A program made the position numbers and the translations under genes. A stretch of 56,186 nt of DNA from the NCBI GenBank assembly GCA_905221385.1, contig CAJNCV010000013.1:1-56186 (forward strand). The letters run 5' to 3'. Shown one piece after another: positions 1 to 8,223 of the stretch (positions are counted from its first letter, which is position 1; each line of letters starts with the position of its first letter). The notes beneath the pieces were generated by a model. It did not search any database. It was not told the DNA's origin and saw only the letters and a list, made by a program, of their open reading frames with translations. This DNA comes from a bacterium. Lineage in GTDB: Bacteria; Bacillota; Bacilli; Lactobacillales; Streptococcaceae.

Positions 1-62
1 GCTCACAGCTCACAGCTCACAGCTCACAGCTCACAGCTCACAGCTCACAGCTCACAGCTCAC
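1..62. repeat. 7-bp tandem repeat (GCTCACA)n
   Basis: Eight perfect copies of GCTCACA plus six bases of a ninth; the tract starts at the window edge, so its true length is unknown. Seven is not a multiple of three, so loss or gain of a unit shifts any reading frame that crosses it. All three plus-strand frames are stop-free through the tract, while the minus-strand frames contain TGA every 21 bases, as expected if the tract is read on the plus strand. It ends 104 bp before the start of the type III methyltransferase gene. Confidence 0.95.
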
Positions 63-170
63 GCTGATTATGTAATCAAGCGTATTTTTTGTCAAGCCCT
101 AAAACAGACTTTTTCGCATTTTTGTGAGAAGGTCTTTTCTGTTGTGTATGAAAGTGAGGGACTTGTATGA
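3..170 (+). CDS. 3' end of a possible upstream ORF carrying the 7-bp repeat (partial)
   Basis: This is the only plus frame that stays open from the window edge through the repeat and down to a TGA at 168-170. That stop overlaps the ATG of mod (ATGA), the usual arrangement of translationally coupled genes. The repeat would encode a heptapeptide iteration (SQLTAHS), followed by about 35 non-repetitive residues ending in YESEGLV. In the other two frames, translation crossing the repeat would stop at 65-67 or 73-75, so repeat-number changes would move the stop about 100 bp away from mod. The start lies outside the window. It could instead be an untranslated stretch that is open by chance. Confidence 0.35.
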   Translation, partial: SQLTAHSSQLTAHSSQLTAHADYVIKRIFCQALKQTFSHFCEKVFSVVYESEGLV

Positions 171-2032
171 GTCAGGCATTCGAAACAGCGATTCAACAAG
201 CCCTACGAGAGGTGGTAGAAAGCTTTGATGAACAGTATGTAGCTGAGGGACTATTAAAAAAAGACGCTATTATAACCGATTTAGATAATTATAGACCCGA
301 GTTGGTTGAAAAGATTTTGACAAATACAATTCTAAATGAAGCATTTACCGAGGATATTGCTGGTGCGACAATTTTGAAAATCAATGATATCATTCAAATG
401 CTTGAAGTTGATGAATATTGGTCAAACTCTTACACACGTTACACTAACAAAATTGGACTATCTACGAATAATCGTTATTTGGATGAAGTGACAGATGTTG
501 TACTGGATTTTCCATACAAAGATACCATCTTAAAGGCAGGAATGAGTAAAGAAGATGTATCGAGGGAAGATGCTGAAGAATCCTTTTTAAATGAGATAGT
601 TGCTAGAGAAGAGATTGATGTCCTTCTAGATAAAAAGATTTTAAAAAATGCTAAGAAATATGACAAAAATGGCTCTTCTCCTGTATCAGAAATCAAGGAT
701 ACGAATAACCTGATTATCAAGGGAAACAACCTGTTAGCACTCCACAGTTTGAAAAAACGATTTAGTGGAAAAATTAAAAGTATAATTGTTGATCCACCTT
801 ACTATTTTAAAAAAACTAAGAGTAGTGATGCATTTAATTATAATTCAAATTTTAAATTATCTACTTGGTTAGTTTTTATGAAAAATAGATTAGATGTTGC
901 CAAGGAGCTGCTATCTGATGAAGGATTATGCATAATTATAGTTGGAGAAGAAGGATGTGCTCAATTAAAATTATTAGCAGATAATATATTTGGAGAGGAT
1001 AAATATATTGGTACGATTTCGTGGAGAAAATCTGATAATCAAGCAAATATTGGAGAATTTGCAAAAGTAACAGATTATATACTTATTTATAAGAAATCGA
1101 GTGGGAAATTAAATAAGTTACCACTAACCGACAAAGCTAGAAAAGAATATCGTTATTCAGATGAGAACGGTTATTTCAGACGACAAATTTTATTGCATAA
1201 GACTAGGGGTAAATATAATTATGAACTAACAACTCCTACAGGAAAAAAACTTTATGGCCCCTGGATGAAAGAGAAAGAAGAAATAGAACGGTTAGATAAT
1301 TTAGGAAAGATATATTGGACACGAGGTGGGCAAGAACAACCATATGGTAAACTATATTTACAAGATTCGGAGGGTCAAATACCAAATGATTTTTGGGATA
1401 ACTCATTTGGTACGAATCAACGTGGAGCTGAGGAGATTAGAGAGTTATTTAGGGGTGATAGGTTATTTGATTTTCCAAAACCTGAAAGACTTATTTATAA
1501 TTTGATGAAAATTAGTAGTGAAGAAGGAGATATTGTCCTTGACTTCTTTATGGGTTCGGGAACTACTGCAGCAGTAGCTCACAAGATGAATCGTCAGTAC
1601 ATCGGTATTGAACAAATGGATTATATTGAAACCGTAGCTGTCGAGAGATTAAAGAAAGTTATCAATGGAGAACAAGGTGGCATTTCTCAAGATGTTGCTT
1701 GGTCTGGCGGTGGTTCATTCATTTATGCTGAGTTAATGGACAAAAATGCGACCTTTATTGATGCCGTTCTTAACTCTAAACATTCTGATGAATTAAAGGC
1801 TATCTTTGATGACATGAAAACCACACTTGATTTTGATTTCAGAGTGGATTTACAAGAAGTTGACCAATCTATCTGGGATGAAGATTTTGAAATGCAGAAA
1901 AAAATTCTTGTAAAAATTATTGACAAAAACCAGCTCTATCACAACTATTCTGAAATTGATGATGAAACCATTAAATCGCAATTATCCCAATCAGATTATG
2001 ATTTCAATAAGAGTTTTTATGGGGAGAAATGA
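167..2032 (+). CDS. mod: Type III restriction-modification DNA methyltransferase (Mod)
   Basis: Adenine-N6 DNA methyltransferase and specificity subunit of a type III system; methylates one strand of its recognition site and also directs the Res subunit. The beta-class motif order is visible: catalytic DPPY at residues 209-212, then the AdoMet-binding motif FMGSGTT at 461-467. The region between them (about 220-440) is where type III enzymes carry the target recognition domain. A GAGGGA Shine-Dalgarno sits 6-7 bp before the ATG, and the frame has stops upstream (TGA at 65-67 and 125-127), fixing this start. Length (621 aa) is normal for the family. The coding DNA from about 790 to 1530 looks clearly more AT-rich than the flanks, suggesting an exchanged recognition domain. 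Recognition sequence cannot be read from sequence alone. Confidence 0.93.
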   Translation: MSQAFETAIQQALREVVESFDEQYVAEGLLKKDAIITDLDNYRPELVEKILTNTILNEAFTEDIAGATILKINDIIQMLEVDEYWSNSYTRYTNKIGLSTNNRYLDEVTDVVLDFPYKDTILKAGMSKEDVSREDAEESFLNEIVAREEIDVLLDKKILKNAKKYDKNGSSPVSEIKDTNNLIIKGNNLLALHSLKKRFSGKIKSIIVDPPYYFKKTKSSDAFNYNSNFKLSTWLVFMKNRLDVAKELLSDEGLCIIIVGEEGCAQLKLLADNIFGEDKYIGTISWRKSDNQANIGEFAKVTDYILIYKKSSGKLNKLPLTDKARKEYRYSDENGYFRRQILLHKTRGKYNYELTTPTGKKLYGPWMKEKEEIERLDNLGKIYWTRGGQEQPYGKLYLQDSEGQIPNDFWDNSFGTNQRGAEEIRELFRGDRLFDFPKPERLIYNLMKISSEEGDIVLDFFMGSGTTAAVAHKMNRQYIGIEQMDYIETVAVERLKKVINGEQGGISQDVAWSGGGSFIYAELMDKNATFIDAVLNSKHSDELKAIFDDMKTTLDFDFRVDLQEVDQSIWDEDFEMQKKILVKIIDKNQLYHNYSEIDDETIKSQLSQSDYDFNKSFYGEK

Positions 2033-4770
2033 TGGTTAGAAAAGCAAAGAAAAAAGAACTGATCTTTGAACTCTTCGATGAATTGAAACAGCTGGATATG
2101 GATATTTTGAACGAACAGCATGGTTGGGAATTACCACAGTATATTGTAGAAAATCTCAAGCATGAACCACGTTCTTATCAAAGTGAAGCTATTCGCTATT
2201 TTCACTACACTCAAGCATCAGATACTTTTACGTTTCGAAAGCCAAGACAACTCATGTTCAATATGGCAACTGGTTCAGGAAAGACTGATTTGATGGCTGG
2301 TTTAATCCTCTACCTCTATAAAGAAAAAGGGTATCAAAATTTTCTGTTTACAGTGAATACAAATGGTGTTCTGAGTAAGACCATTGATAATCTAACGAAT
2401 GCTCAATCTACTAAGTTTCTTTTCAATTCCAACTTAGAAATTGATGGGGAACATATCTTTATCAACCAGATTTCAGGAAGATTTCCAGATTTTCCTAATA
2501 AAAATGTAATTAATATTAAGTTTGTTTCAATTCAAACATTGACAAATGACCTCTTCACACAGGCAGAAAATATCATGTCATTAACAGATTACCAGAAGAC
2601 AAAAATGGTTATTCTGGCGGATGAAGCCCATCACTATTCTGCTTCTACGAAAAAGAAAAATAAAGCAGAATTGGAAAAAGTCTCATGGGAAAAAAGCCTA
2701 CTTTCTCTTCTTCACGCACACGCTGATAATCTCTTGCTGGAATTTACCGCAACACTTGATTTTGACGATGAGACCATTTATCAAAAATATCGAGATAAGA
2801 TTATTTACCGTTATACCTTGGATTCATACATCAAAGAGCGATATTCAAAAAATGTAAGACGCATTCAGACGGGGAATTCCAATGAAGGTAATATGCTTAG
2901 TACCGTTCTTCTGAGTGAATATCGTCGTAAATTTGCTCTAGAAAAATTTGGGATTGAGATAAAACCAGTCATTCTTTTCAAATCACATAAAATTGATGCT
3001 TCCTATGAAGCAAATAATCTATTCAATGAGATGATTGACAATCTGACCGTGGAAAGCTTAAGGTCGTTCCTTATTTCACAATTGAAAAGTGTATCAGAAG
3101 AGCAAAGCCATACCCTACAGCTAGCTTATCAGTATTATCTCGAAAAGGATGATCTTTCAACTGTTGTACGAGAACTTAAGCGTGGTTTTTCACCAGCTAG
3201 AATTCTAAATGCAAATGATTCAGACAGTAGTTCAAAAGGGTTGCTAGAAACAGGACAGTATCAAGCCCTCAATTCGCTTGAATCGCCCAATAATCTGTAT
3301 CGTGTAGTCTTTGCAGTAGCAAAATTAACAGAAGGTTGGGATGTCCTCAATCTTTACGATATCGTTCGTATTAGCAACTTGGGAAAAATGAATGATAAAA
3401 GAGATGCTAAATCAACCAATTCCGAGGCTCAGTTGATCGGACGTGGGGCGCGATACAATCCTTTCTCCTTAAATCAAAAGATTTCTTACCAAAGACGATT
3501 TGATGAATCAGATGAAACAGCAAGTCTTTTGTTGGAAACACTACACTACCATACCCTTAATGAACCGCAATACATCAAGAATTTGATGGCATCACTTGAC
3601 AAGATGAATCTTGCGACTGGGACGGATGAAAAAAATCCTCCGATTGAAATCAGACTAAAACCTTCTTTTAAGAAAACCCAAATCTTTAAAACAGGTAAGC
3701 TTTACTATAATGAAACTGAGGAAATTCCTGACAGTCACTATGTGAATTTCCGTGCATATGGCATTGAAATTTCTAAGCTAGCCAATGTAACCTATTTTAA
3801 ATCCACCTATGAAACAGCTTACCTTTCAGCTGAAGCAATAGAGTTAAAAACGTCCCAATTGAGGGGAATTGATATTCGTTACTTTAAAAAATCAATTAGT
3901 CGCTCTAATTTTTTCCGTTTTGAAAATCTGAAAAAATATCTTCCAAATCTCAAGTCTATGGATGAGTTTTGGGGTGAAAATTGGTTAAATTTGCGGAATC
4001 TTATATTATATGTTACAACAGAAAAAGAAACTGTCGTGGAAGAATTTTCTGCTATGGAAAAGCTGAAAATTGTTGATAACTTTTTTAACCTACTGGCTGC
4101 CCAAATAAAGGCAGGTTATCGCAAAGCAAGAGGTACGAACCGCTTTATCGGATATCCAATTACAGAATATCTCGTTGATTATCGCAAACGAATACCTAAT
4201 TATGATACAGCCAAACAGAGTGACTCCTACATCGAACAAAAAGTAGCTAATATTAGTTTTGAAAAATTTGACTTTTTTGCTTATCAATCCGCTATAATCA
4301 ATAGAAATGAAGAAAATCTAGTTAATGCTATCGCCAATCATATTGATGAACTAAGAGAACAATACGGTGATGTTTTCCTCATTCGAATGGACGAAAACAT
4401 GCTAAAGGGGACAGATAAAGTTGAACGATTGAAATTGCACCAATTTGAAGAGAATCCACGGGAAATCAATTTTTCAGGATTTCAACCAGACTTTATCCTA
4501 CTTCTTCAAAATAAGGATTACTATCTTCAAATCTTCATTGAACCCAAAGGTGAACAATTGGCAGAAAAAGATAGATGGAAGGAGGAACTTCTTTCATACA
4601 TCAACGACCATCAGGAAGATTTGATTTTCGAAGATGAAGTTGATGGAGTTATCATCAAAGGTCTTAAATTCTATAATCAAGAAAATAGTGAACAAGCACT
4701 CAATCAATTAGCACAGGTAGCTCTTGAAAAACCACATTTTGGTGGAAATATTAGGCTGGACTTATTCTAA
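2029..4770 (+). CDS. res: Type III restriction endonuclease subunit (Res)
   Basis: ATP-dependent DNA translocase/endonuclease that acts with Mod to cleave unmethylated DNA with two head-to-head sites. Superfamily 2 helicase motifs are present: Walker A ATGSGKT (80-86), DEAH box (198-201), TAT motif (about 240-242) and motif VI QLIGRGARYNPF (468-479). A PD-(D/E)xK nuclease core follows near the C-terminus: PD at 820-821 and EPK at 838-840. All key residues are intact, so the enzyme looks active. Its ATG overlaps the mod stop (ATGA), so translation is coupled; a second ATG follows immediately and could be the true start. It is the last gene of the plus-strand operon. Confidence 0.93.
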   Translation: MMVRKAKKKELIFELFDELKQLDMDILNEQHGWELPQYIVENLKHEPRSYQSEAIRYFHYTQASDTFTFRKPRQLMFNMATGSGKTDLMAGLILYLYKEKGYQNFLFTVNTNGVLSKTIDNLTNAQSTKFLFNSNLEIDGEHIFINQISGRFPDFPNKNVINIKFVSIQTLTNDLFTQAENIMSLTDYQKTKMVILADEAHHYSASTKKKNKAELEKVSWEKSLLSLLHAHADNLLLEFTATLDFDDETIYQKYRDKIIYRYTLDSYIKERYSKNVRRIQTGNSNEGNMLSTVLLSEYRRKFALEKFGIEIKPVILFKSHKIDASYEANNLFNEMIDNLTVESLRSFLISQLKSVSEEQSHTLQLAYQYYLEKDDLSTVVRELKRGFSPARILNANDSDSSSKGLLETGQYQALNSLESPNNLYRVVFAVAKLTEGWDVLNLYDIVRISNLGKMNDKRDAKSTNSEAQLIGRGARYNPFSLNQKISYQRRFDESDETASLLLETLHYHTLNEPQYIKNLMASLDKMNLATGTDEKNPPIEIRLKPSFKKTQIFKTGKLYYNETEEIPDSHYVNFRAYGIEISKLANVTYFKSTYETAYLSAEAIELKTSQLRGIDIRYFKKSISRSNFFRFENLKKYLPNLKSMDEFWGENWLNLRNLILYVTTEKETVVEEFSAMEKLKIVDNFFNLLAAQIKAGYRKARGTNRFIGYPITEYLVDYRKRIPNYDTAKQSDSYIEQKVANISFEKFDFFAYQSAIINRNEENLVNAIANHIDELREQYGDVFLIRMDENMLKGTDKVERLKLHQFEENPREINFSGFQPDFILLLQNKDYYLQIFIEPKGEQLAEKDRWKEELLSYINDHQEDLIFEDEVDGVIIKGLKFYNQENSEQALNQLAQVALEKPHFGGNIRLDLF

Positions 4771-4776
4771 GTACCA

Positions 4777-4812
4777 AAAAGACGATTTCCACTTGGATAA
4801 TCGCCTTTTTTG
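4777..4812. terminator. Terminator after res, facing the small minus-strand pseudogene
   Basis: Inverted repeat with 11-base arms (4777-4787 and 4799-4809, one mismatch) followed by a T run on the plus strand; the mirror A run makes it usable from both directions. It lies 6 bp after the res stop and just beyond the stop of the minus-strand remnant. Confidence 0.75.
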
Positions 4813-5040
4813 CTATTTTATCTTGTACTTGGTATAAACTAGTATATATTCCACTAGATAGTATGCTCTATCCCTTGTACCAAAACTGTAGTTCGCATTA
4901 ATCGGTGTGTAGCTGTCATAGTCTTTCATTTGAATGGAAGTTTTATCTGCACTATCAAAAATCGTTCTTTCTGTTCTTTTGATTACCTCCGAGTTTGGGA
5001 CTGATCCAGCCTAGCATAGCAATAATATTTTTTTCTTCAT
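4813..5040 (-). pseudogene. Decayed small lipoprotein-like gene
   Basis: A GGAGAAG Shine-Dalgarno precedes an ATG and the peptide MKKKILLLC, which resembles the start of a lipoprotein signal peptide; an in-frame TAG then interrupts it. The same frame continues without further stops for another 65 codons (start AGSVPNSEV, end YTKYKIK) to a TAA-free TAG stop. The reading frame is otherwise consistent, so this looks like a 75-residue secreted protein killed by one nonsense change or a small in-frame deletion around the lipobox. I do not recognise the family. It sits between the foreign R-M operon and glmS, the likely boundary of the insertion. Confidence 0.55.
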
Positions 5041-5107
5041 TTTCTTCTCCTTATAAAAAATTAAAGCCGAGCAAAAATACTCCTCACTCAAGGATACCAA
5101 GAGAGAA

Positions 5108-5134
5108 CAAAAAAAGCCTAGATCAACTAGACTT
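5108..5134 (-). terminator. glmS terminator
   Basis: Eight-base arms (5127-5134 and 5114-5121, one G-U pair) around a five-base loop, followed on the minus strand by a run of seven T. It lies just after the glmS stop codon. Confidence 0.85.
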
Positions 5135-5141
5135 TCTTAGC

Positions 5142-6950
5142 TTATTCTACTGTTACTGACTTAGCAAGGTTACGTGGTTTGTCCACATCGAGGCCACGGT
5201 GGAGTGTTGCAAAGTAAGCGACCAATTGTGTTGGCACGACCATTGAGATTGGTGAGAGGTAAGGGTGGACGGTCGTAAGGACGATATCGTCTGTCTCTTT
5301 AGCAACATTCTCTTCTGCAATAGTGAGAACCTTGGCACCACGGGCTACGACCTCTTGGATATTTCCACGAGTATGGTTGGCAAGGACTGGATCTGACAAG
5401 AGGGCCAAGACAGGCGTTCCCTCTTCAATCAAGGCAATGGTTCCATGCTTGAGCTCTCCTGCCGCAAAGCCTTCACACTGGATGTAAGAAATCTCTTTGA
5501 GTTTGAGACTTGCTTCCATGGCTACATAGTAGTCTTGACCACGTCCAATGTAAAAAGCGTTACGAGTTGTTTCAAGAAGGTCACGAACCTTGGCATCAAT
5601 GGTTTCTTTTTCTGAAAGAGTTGATTCGATAGACTGAGCTACGATTGACAACTCATGAACCAGGTCAAAGGCTTGCGCTTTGGCATTGCCGTTTGCTTCT
5701 CCGACTGCTTTTGCAAGGAAGGCAAGAGCTGCGATTTGTGCTGTGTAGGCCTTGGTTGATGCCACGGCAATTTCAGGACCCGCGTGAAGAAGCATAGTAT
5801 GGTTGGCTTCACGTGAAAGAGTTGAACCTGGCACGTTTGTCACTGTCAAGCTTGGGATTCCCATTTCATTAGCCTTGACCAAAACCTGACGGCTATCCGC
5901 TGTTTCACCAGACTGACTGATAAAGATGAAGAGTGGTTTTTTGCTGAGAAGTGGCATACCGTAGCCCCACTCAGATGAAATTCCAAGTTCAACTGGTGTA
6001 TCCGTCAATTCTTCCAGCATCTTCTTAGAAGCAAATCCTGCGTGGTAAGATGTCCCAGCTGCAAGAATGTAGATGCGATCTGCGTCTTGAACAGCCTTGA
6101 TGATAGCTGGATCTACTACTACTTGACCAGCCTCATCTGTATAAGCTTGGATGAGTTTACGCATAACCGTTGGTTGCTCATCGATTTCCTTGAGCATGTA
6201 GTAAGGGTAAGTTCCCTTACCGATATCTGACAAATCAAGTTCAGCAGTGTAGCTAGCACGCTCACGACGATTTCCATCATAGTCTTGAACTTCAACGCTA
6301 TCAGCTTTCACGATTACCAACTCTTGGTCATGGATTTCCATGTATTGGTTGGTTTCACGAATCATGGCCATGGCATCTGAGCAGACCATGTTGTATCCTT
6401 CCCCAAGACCAATCAAGAGTGGTGATTTATTCTTGGCTACATAGATGACATCTGGATTTTCAGAGTCAATCAAGGCAAAGGCATAAGAACCACGGATGAT
6501 GTGAAGAGCTTTTTTGAAGGCTTCAAGAACTGAGAGACCATCCTCTTCCGCAAATTTTCCAATCAAGTGAACGGCGATTTCCGTATCTGTTTGCCCCTTG
6601 AAGTGGTGACCCGCAAGATATTCTTCCTTGATTTCAAGGTAGTTCTCAATCACTCCATTGTGGACCAAGACAAAACGTCCAGTCTCAGAGCGATGTGGGT
6701 GAGCGTTGTCCTCAGTTGGTTTGCCATGAGTCGCCCAACGAGTATGACCGATACCAGTTGTCCCTTCAACACCAGCTGTCTTAGCAGACAATTCTGCGAT
6801 ACGACCAACAGCCTTAACCAGGTGATTTTCAGCACCACTTAGGACAAAAATCCCCGCAGAATCATAACCACGGTATTCGAGCTTTTCAAGCCCTTGAATC
6901 AAAATATCAGTTGCATTTGTGTTTCCAACAACACCAACAATTCCACACAT
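5142..6950 (-). CDS. glmS: Glutamine--fructose-6-phosphate aminotransferase (isomerising)
   Basis: Makes glucosamine-6-phosphate from fructose-6-phosphate and glutamine, the committed step to UDP-GlcNAc for peptidoglycan and teichoic acids. The N-terminus MCGIVGVVG exposes the Cys nucleophile of a class II glutaminase domain after Met removal; RWATHG (about 72-77) is a typical glutaminase motif. Two SIS sugar-isomerase domains follow (about 280-430 and 450-590), and the protein ends with the conserved [12 protein letters not shown]. Length 602 aa is standard. It is monocistronic, with its own promoter and terminator. Regulation is probably transcriptional, as there are NagR-like half-sites around the promoter and no sign of a glmS ribozyme in the 278-bp leader region. 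Confidence 0.97.
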   Translation of the reverse strand: MCGIVGVVGNTNATDILIQGLEKLEYRGYDSAGIFVLSGAENHLVKAVGRIAELSAKTAGVEGTTGIGHTRWATHGKPTEDNAHPHRSETGRFVLVHNGVIENYLEIKEEYLAGHHFKGQTDTEIAVHLIGKFAEEDGLSVLEAFKKALHIIRGSYAFALIDSENPDVIYVAKNKSPLLIGLGEGYNMVCSDAMAMIRETNQYMEIHDQELVIVKADSVEVQDYDGNRRERASYTAELDLSDIGKGTYPYYMLKEIDEQPTVMRKLIQAYTDEAGQVVVDPAIIKAVQDADRIYILAAGTSYHAGFASKKMLEELTDTPVELGISSEWGYGMPLLSKKPLFIFISQSGETADSRQVLVKANEMGIPSLTVTNVPGSTLSREANHTMLLHAGPEIAVASTKAYTAQIAALAFLAKAVGEANGNAKAQAFDLVHELSIVAQSIESTLSEKETIDAKVRDLLETTRNAFYIGRGQDYYVAMEASLKLKEISYIQCEGFAAGELKHGTIALIEEGTPVLALLSDPVLANHTRGNIQEVVARGAKVLTIAEENVAKETDDIVLTTVHPYLSPISMVVPTQLVAYFATLHRGLDVDKPRNLAKSVTVE

Positions 6951-6988
6951 AGTATATACGACACAGACCAGCTGTGCTTTCCCCTTAA

Positions 6989-7077
6989 ATTGGTATAGTC
7001 TGATTTCCCTTTTACAGAATCAGCAAAAACAGTATATACTTGTTTTTATAACTTGTCAAGGATAAAAATTGGTATAG
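6989..7077 (-). promoter_or_regulatory. glmS promoter with two GntR/NagR-like half-sites
   Basis: A near-consensus sigma-A promoter: TTGACA (7054-7059), 17-bp spacer, TATACT (7031-7036), reading towards glmS. The decamer ATTGGTATAG occurs twice in the same orientation, at 6989-6998 in the leader and 7068-7077 just upstream of the -35. This decamer resembles the half-site of NagR/YvoA-type GntR repressors that sense glucosamine-6-phosphate. Two sites about 79 bp apart flanking a promoter would suit looping or dual repression, but the second half of each palindrome is degenerate, so the regulator assignment is an inference. Confidence 0.6.
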
Positions 7078-7175
7078 TTTTTCTAGAAAACAGGCCATTA
7101 GGATTTCATCTAATAGCTGACAAGCTGATATTGAACGATTAAACTAGAGAAAAGAAAGATTAATATCTAAAAACC

Positions 7176-7203
7176 AAAAGCTAGGCAGGAAAATCTAGCT
7201 TTT
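7176..7203 (-). terminator. Terminator after the DUF1304 gene
   Basis: Perfect nine-base inverted repeat AAAAGCTAG/CTAGCTTTT with a ten-base loop; T-rich on the minus-strand exit side. Confidence 0.75.
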
Positions 7204-7228
7204 AGAGGTAACAAAAAACGCGACTTCC

Positions 7229-7591
7229 TTATTTCAAAATCAAAATACTAAGCAGAGTTAGAATAGCAGGCCCACCTTGCTTTAGAATAATCTTCTTGTC
7301 TGCTGTCAGAGAACCGTAGGTCGCTGCACCAAGCACAAATAAAACAAAGATGGTCACAATTTCCAAACTTTGTGAGAAATAAATCCCATACAAAAGAAAC
7401 ACACCTATCAAAGCATTATAAATTCCTTGATTTTTAAATAATGAACTCACTGAAGGACGAGCCAGTTCTTCCTTATCCACATTAAACACTCGACTAGTAG
7501 TGTCTGATTGAGTAGCCACACTTTCCAGATAAAAAATGTAAAAATGCTCCAAAGCAACGATAGTTGCTAAAACAATTGTAAAAATAGACAT
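7229..7591 (-). CDS. DUF1304 family small membrane protein
   Basis: 120-residue integral membrane protein of unknown function. Hydrophobic segments are visible at about residues 3-22, 60-76, 78-95 and 105-119, typical of the four-helix DUF1304 family; the motif ALEHFYIFYLE near the N-terminus and the NQGIYN segment near residue 54 are family hallmarks. It is 10 bp downstream of the MarR regulator gene, so the pair is almost certainly one operon with the regulator controlling the membrane protein. No substrate or enzymatic residues can be inferred. Confidence 0.75.
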   Translation of the reverse strand: MSIFTIVLATIVALEHFYIFYLESVATQSDTTSRVFNVDKEELARPSVSSLFKNQGIYNALIGVFLLYGIYFSQSLEIVTIFVLFVLGAATYGSLTADKKIILKQGGPAILTLLSILILK

Positions 7592-7601
7592 ATTCTTCTC
7601 C

Positions 7602-8027
7602 TTAAATTTCTATCTCTTCTAAGCCCGATTGCAACTTTTCTAACAAGCGACTGAACTCTTCTCGCTCTCCTTTTGTAAGTACGCTTTCCATCTGACTCTT
7701 TACCTTTATATGTTGTTGGGGAGAGTTGGTTACTAGTTGCCCTCTCGCAAAGTCTGTCACTTCCACTAAAACCTCCCTCTGGTTTTCAGGATTCCGACGT
7801 CGATTAACCAAACCTTCCTTTTCCAAAATTTTAAAGTGCCGTGTCAAGGCAGCCTGATCAATCTTCAAACGCTCCTGAACTGCTATTTGATTACACGGTG
7901 ACTGATCGATTAAGAAACATAAGATTTGATAACGAGTCAGACTAATTCCTAATTGGCGTTCGAATAATTGTGTCATAGACTGATCTGCCAACCGTAGCTG
8001 ATACAACAAATCTTGGATTGCTACCAT
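7602..8027 (-). CDS. MarR-family transcriptional regulator
   Basis: Winged-helix dimeric regulator. The DNA-recognition region lies around residues 45-95 (the segment IAVQERLKIDQAALTRHF is the helix-turn-helix, followed by the RRRNPENQREV wing). The frame extends three codons further up to a GTG, but AGGTGG is best spaced for the ATG used here, giving 141 aa. It heads an operon with the DUF1304 gene. Two palindromic TTGAyTTATCAA sites lie directly upstream, so it probably represses its own operon in response to an unknown small molecule. Confidence 0.85.
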   Translation of the reverse strand: MVAIQDLLYQLRLADQSMTQLFERQLGISLTRYQILCFLIDQSPCNQIAVQERLKIDQAALTRHFKILEKEGLVNRRRNPENQREVLVEVTDFARGQLVTNSPQQHIKVKSQMESVLTKGEREEFSRLLEKLQSGLEEIEI

Positions 8028-8045
8028 CATTCCCACCTAATATAT

Positions 8046-8072
8046 TTGATTTATCAATAATTGACTTATCAA
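8046..8072 (-). promoter_or_regulatory. Probable MarR operator (two 12-bp pseudo-palindromes)
   Basis: TTGATTTATCAA (8046-8057) and TTGACTTATCAA (8061-8072) are near-identical pseudo-palindromes of the TTGA-N4-TCAA form preferred by MarR proteins. Their centres are 15 bp apart, 20-45 bp upstream of the MarR start codon. A TATACT box overlaps the upstream edge on the minus strand, so binding would block transcription. Confidence 0.6.
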
Positions 8073-8182
8073 GTATAATACAAACCAAAAAATAAATCAC
8101 GTAATATGCTTACATTCCCTTGAAATATTACTCACTTCCTCATATTTATCCCTTTTACCCTGAAGGAATAACACACAAAAAA

Positions 8183-8212
8183 GAAGCGGGGACTCAATCA
8201 GTTCCCAACTTC
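8183..8212 (-). terminator. Terminator after the LysM protein gene
   Basis: Imperfect stem of about 12 bp (GAAG and GGGAACT against AGTCCCC and CTTC) followed on the minus strand by TTTTTT; located shortly after the gene's stop codon. Confidence 0.7.
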
Positions 8213-8223
8213 TATTTTAATGA

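Noticed and set aside
1..62. CRISPR-like or telomere-like array
   Set aside because: The unit is 7 bp with no spacers; it is a simple-sequence repeat. It may also mark a contig break caused by the repeat.
6951..7228. glmS ribozyme in the leader
   Set aside because: The region between promoter and start is under 80 nt with no pseudoknot core; protein-based control fits better.
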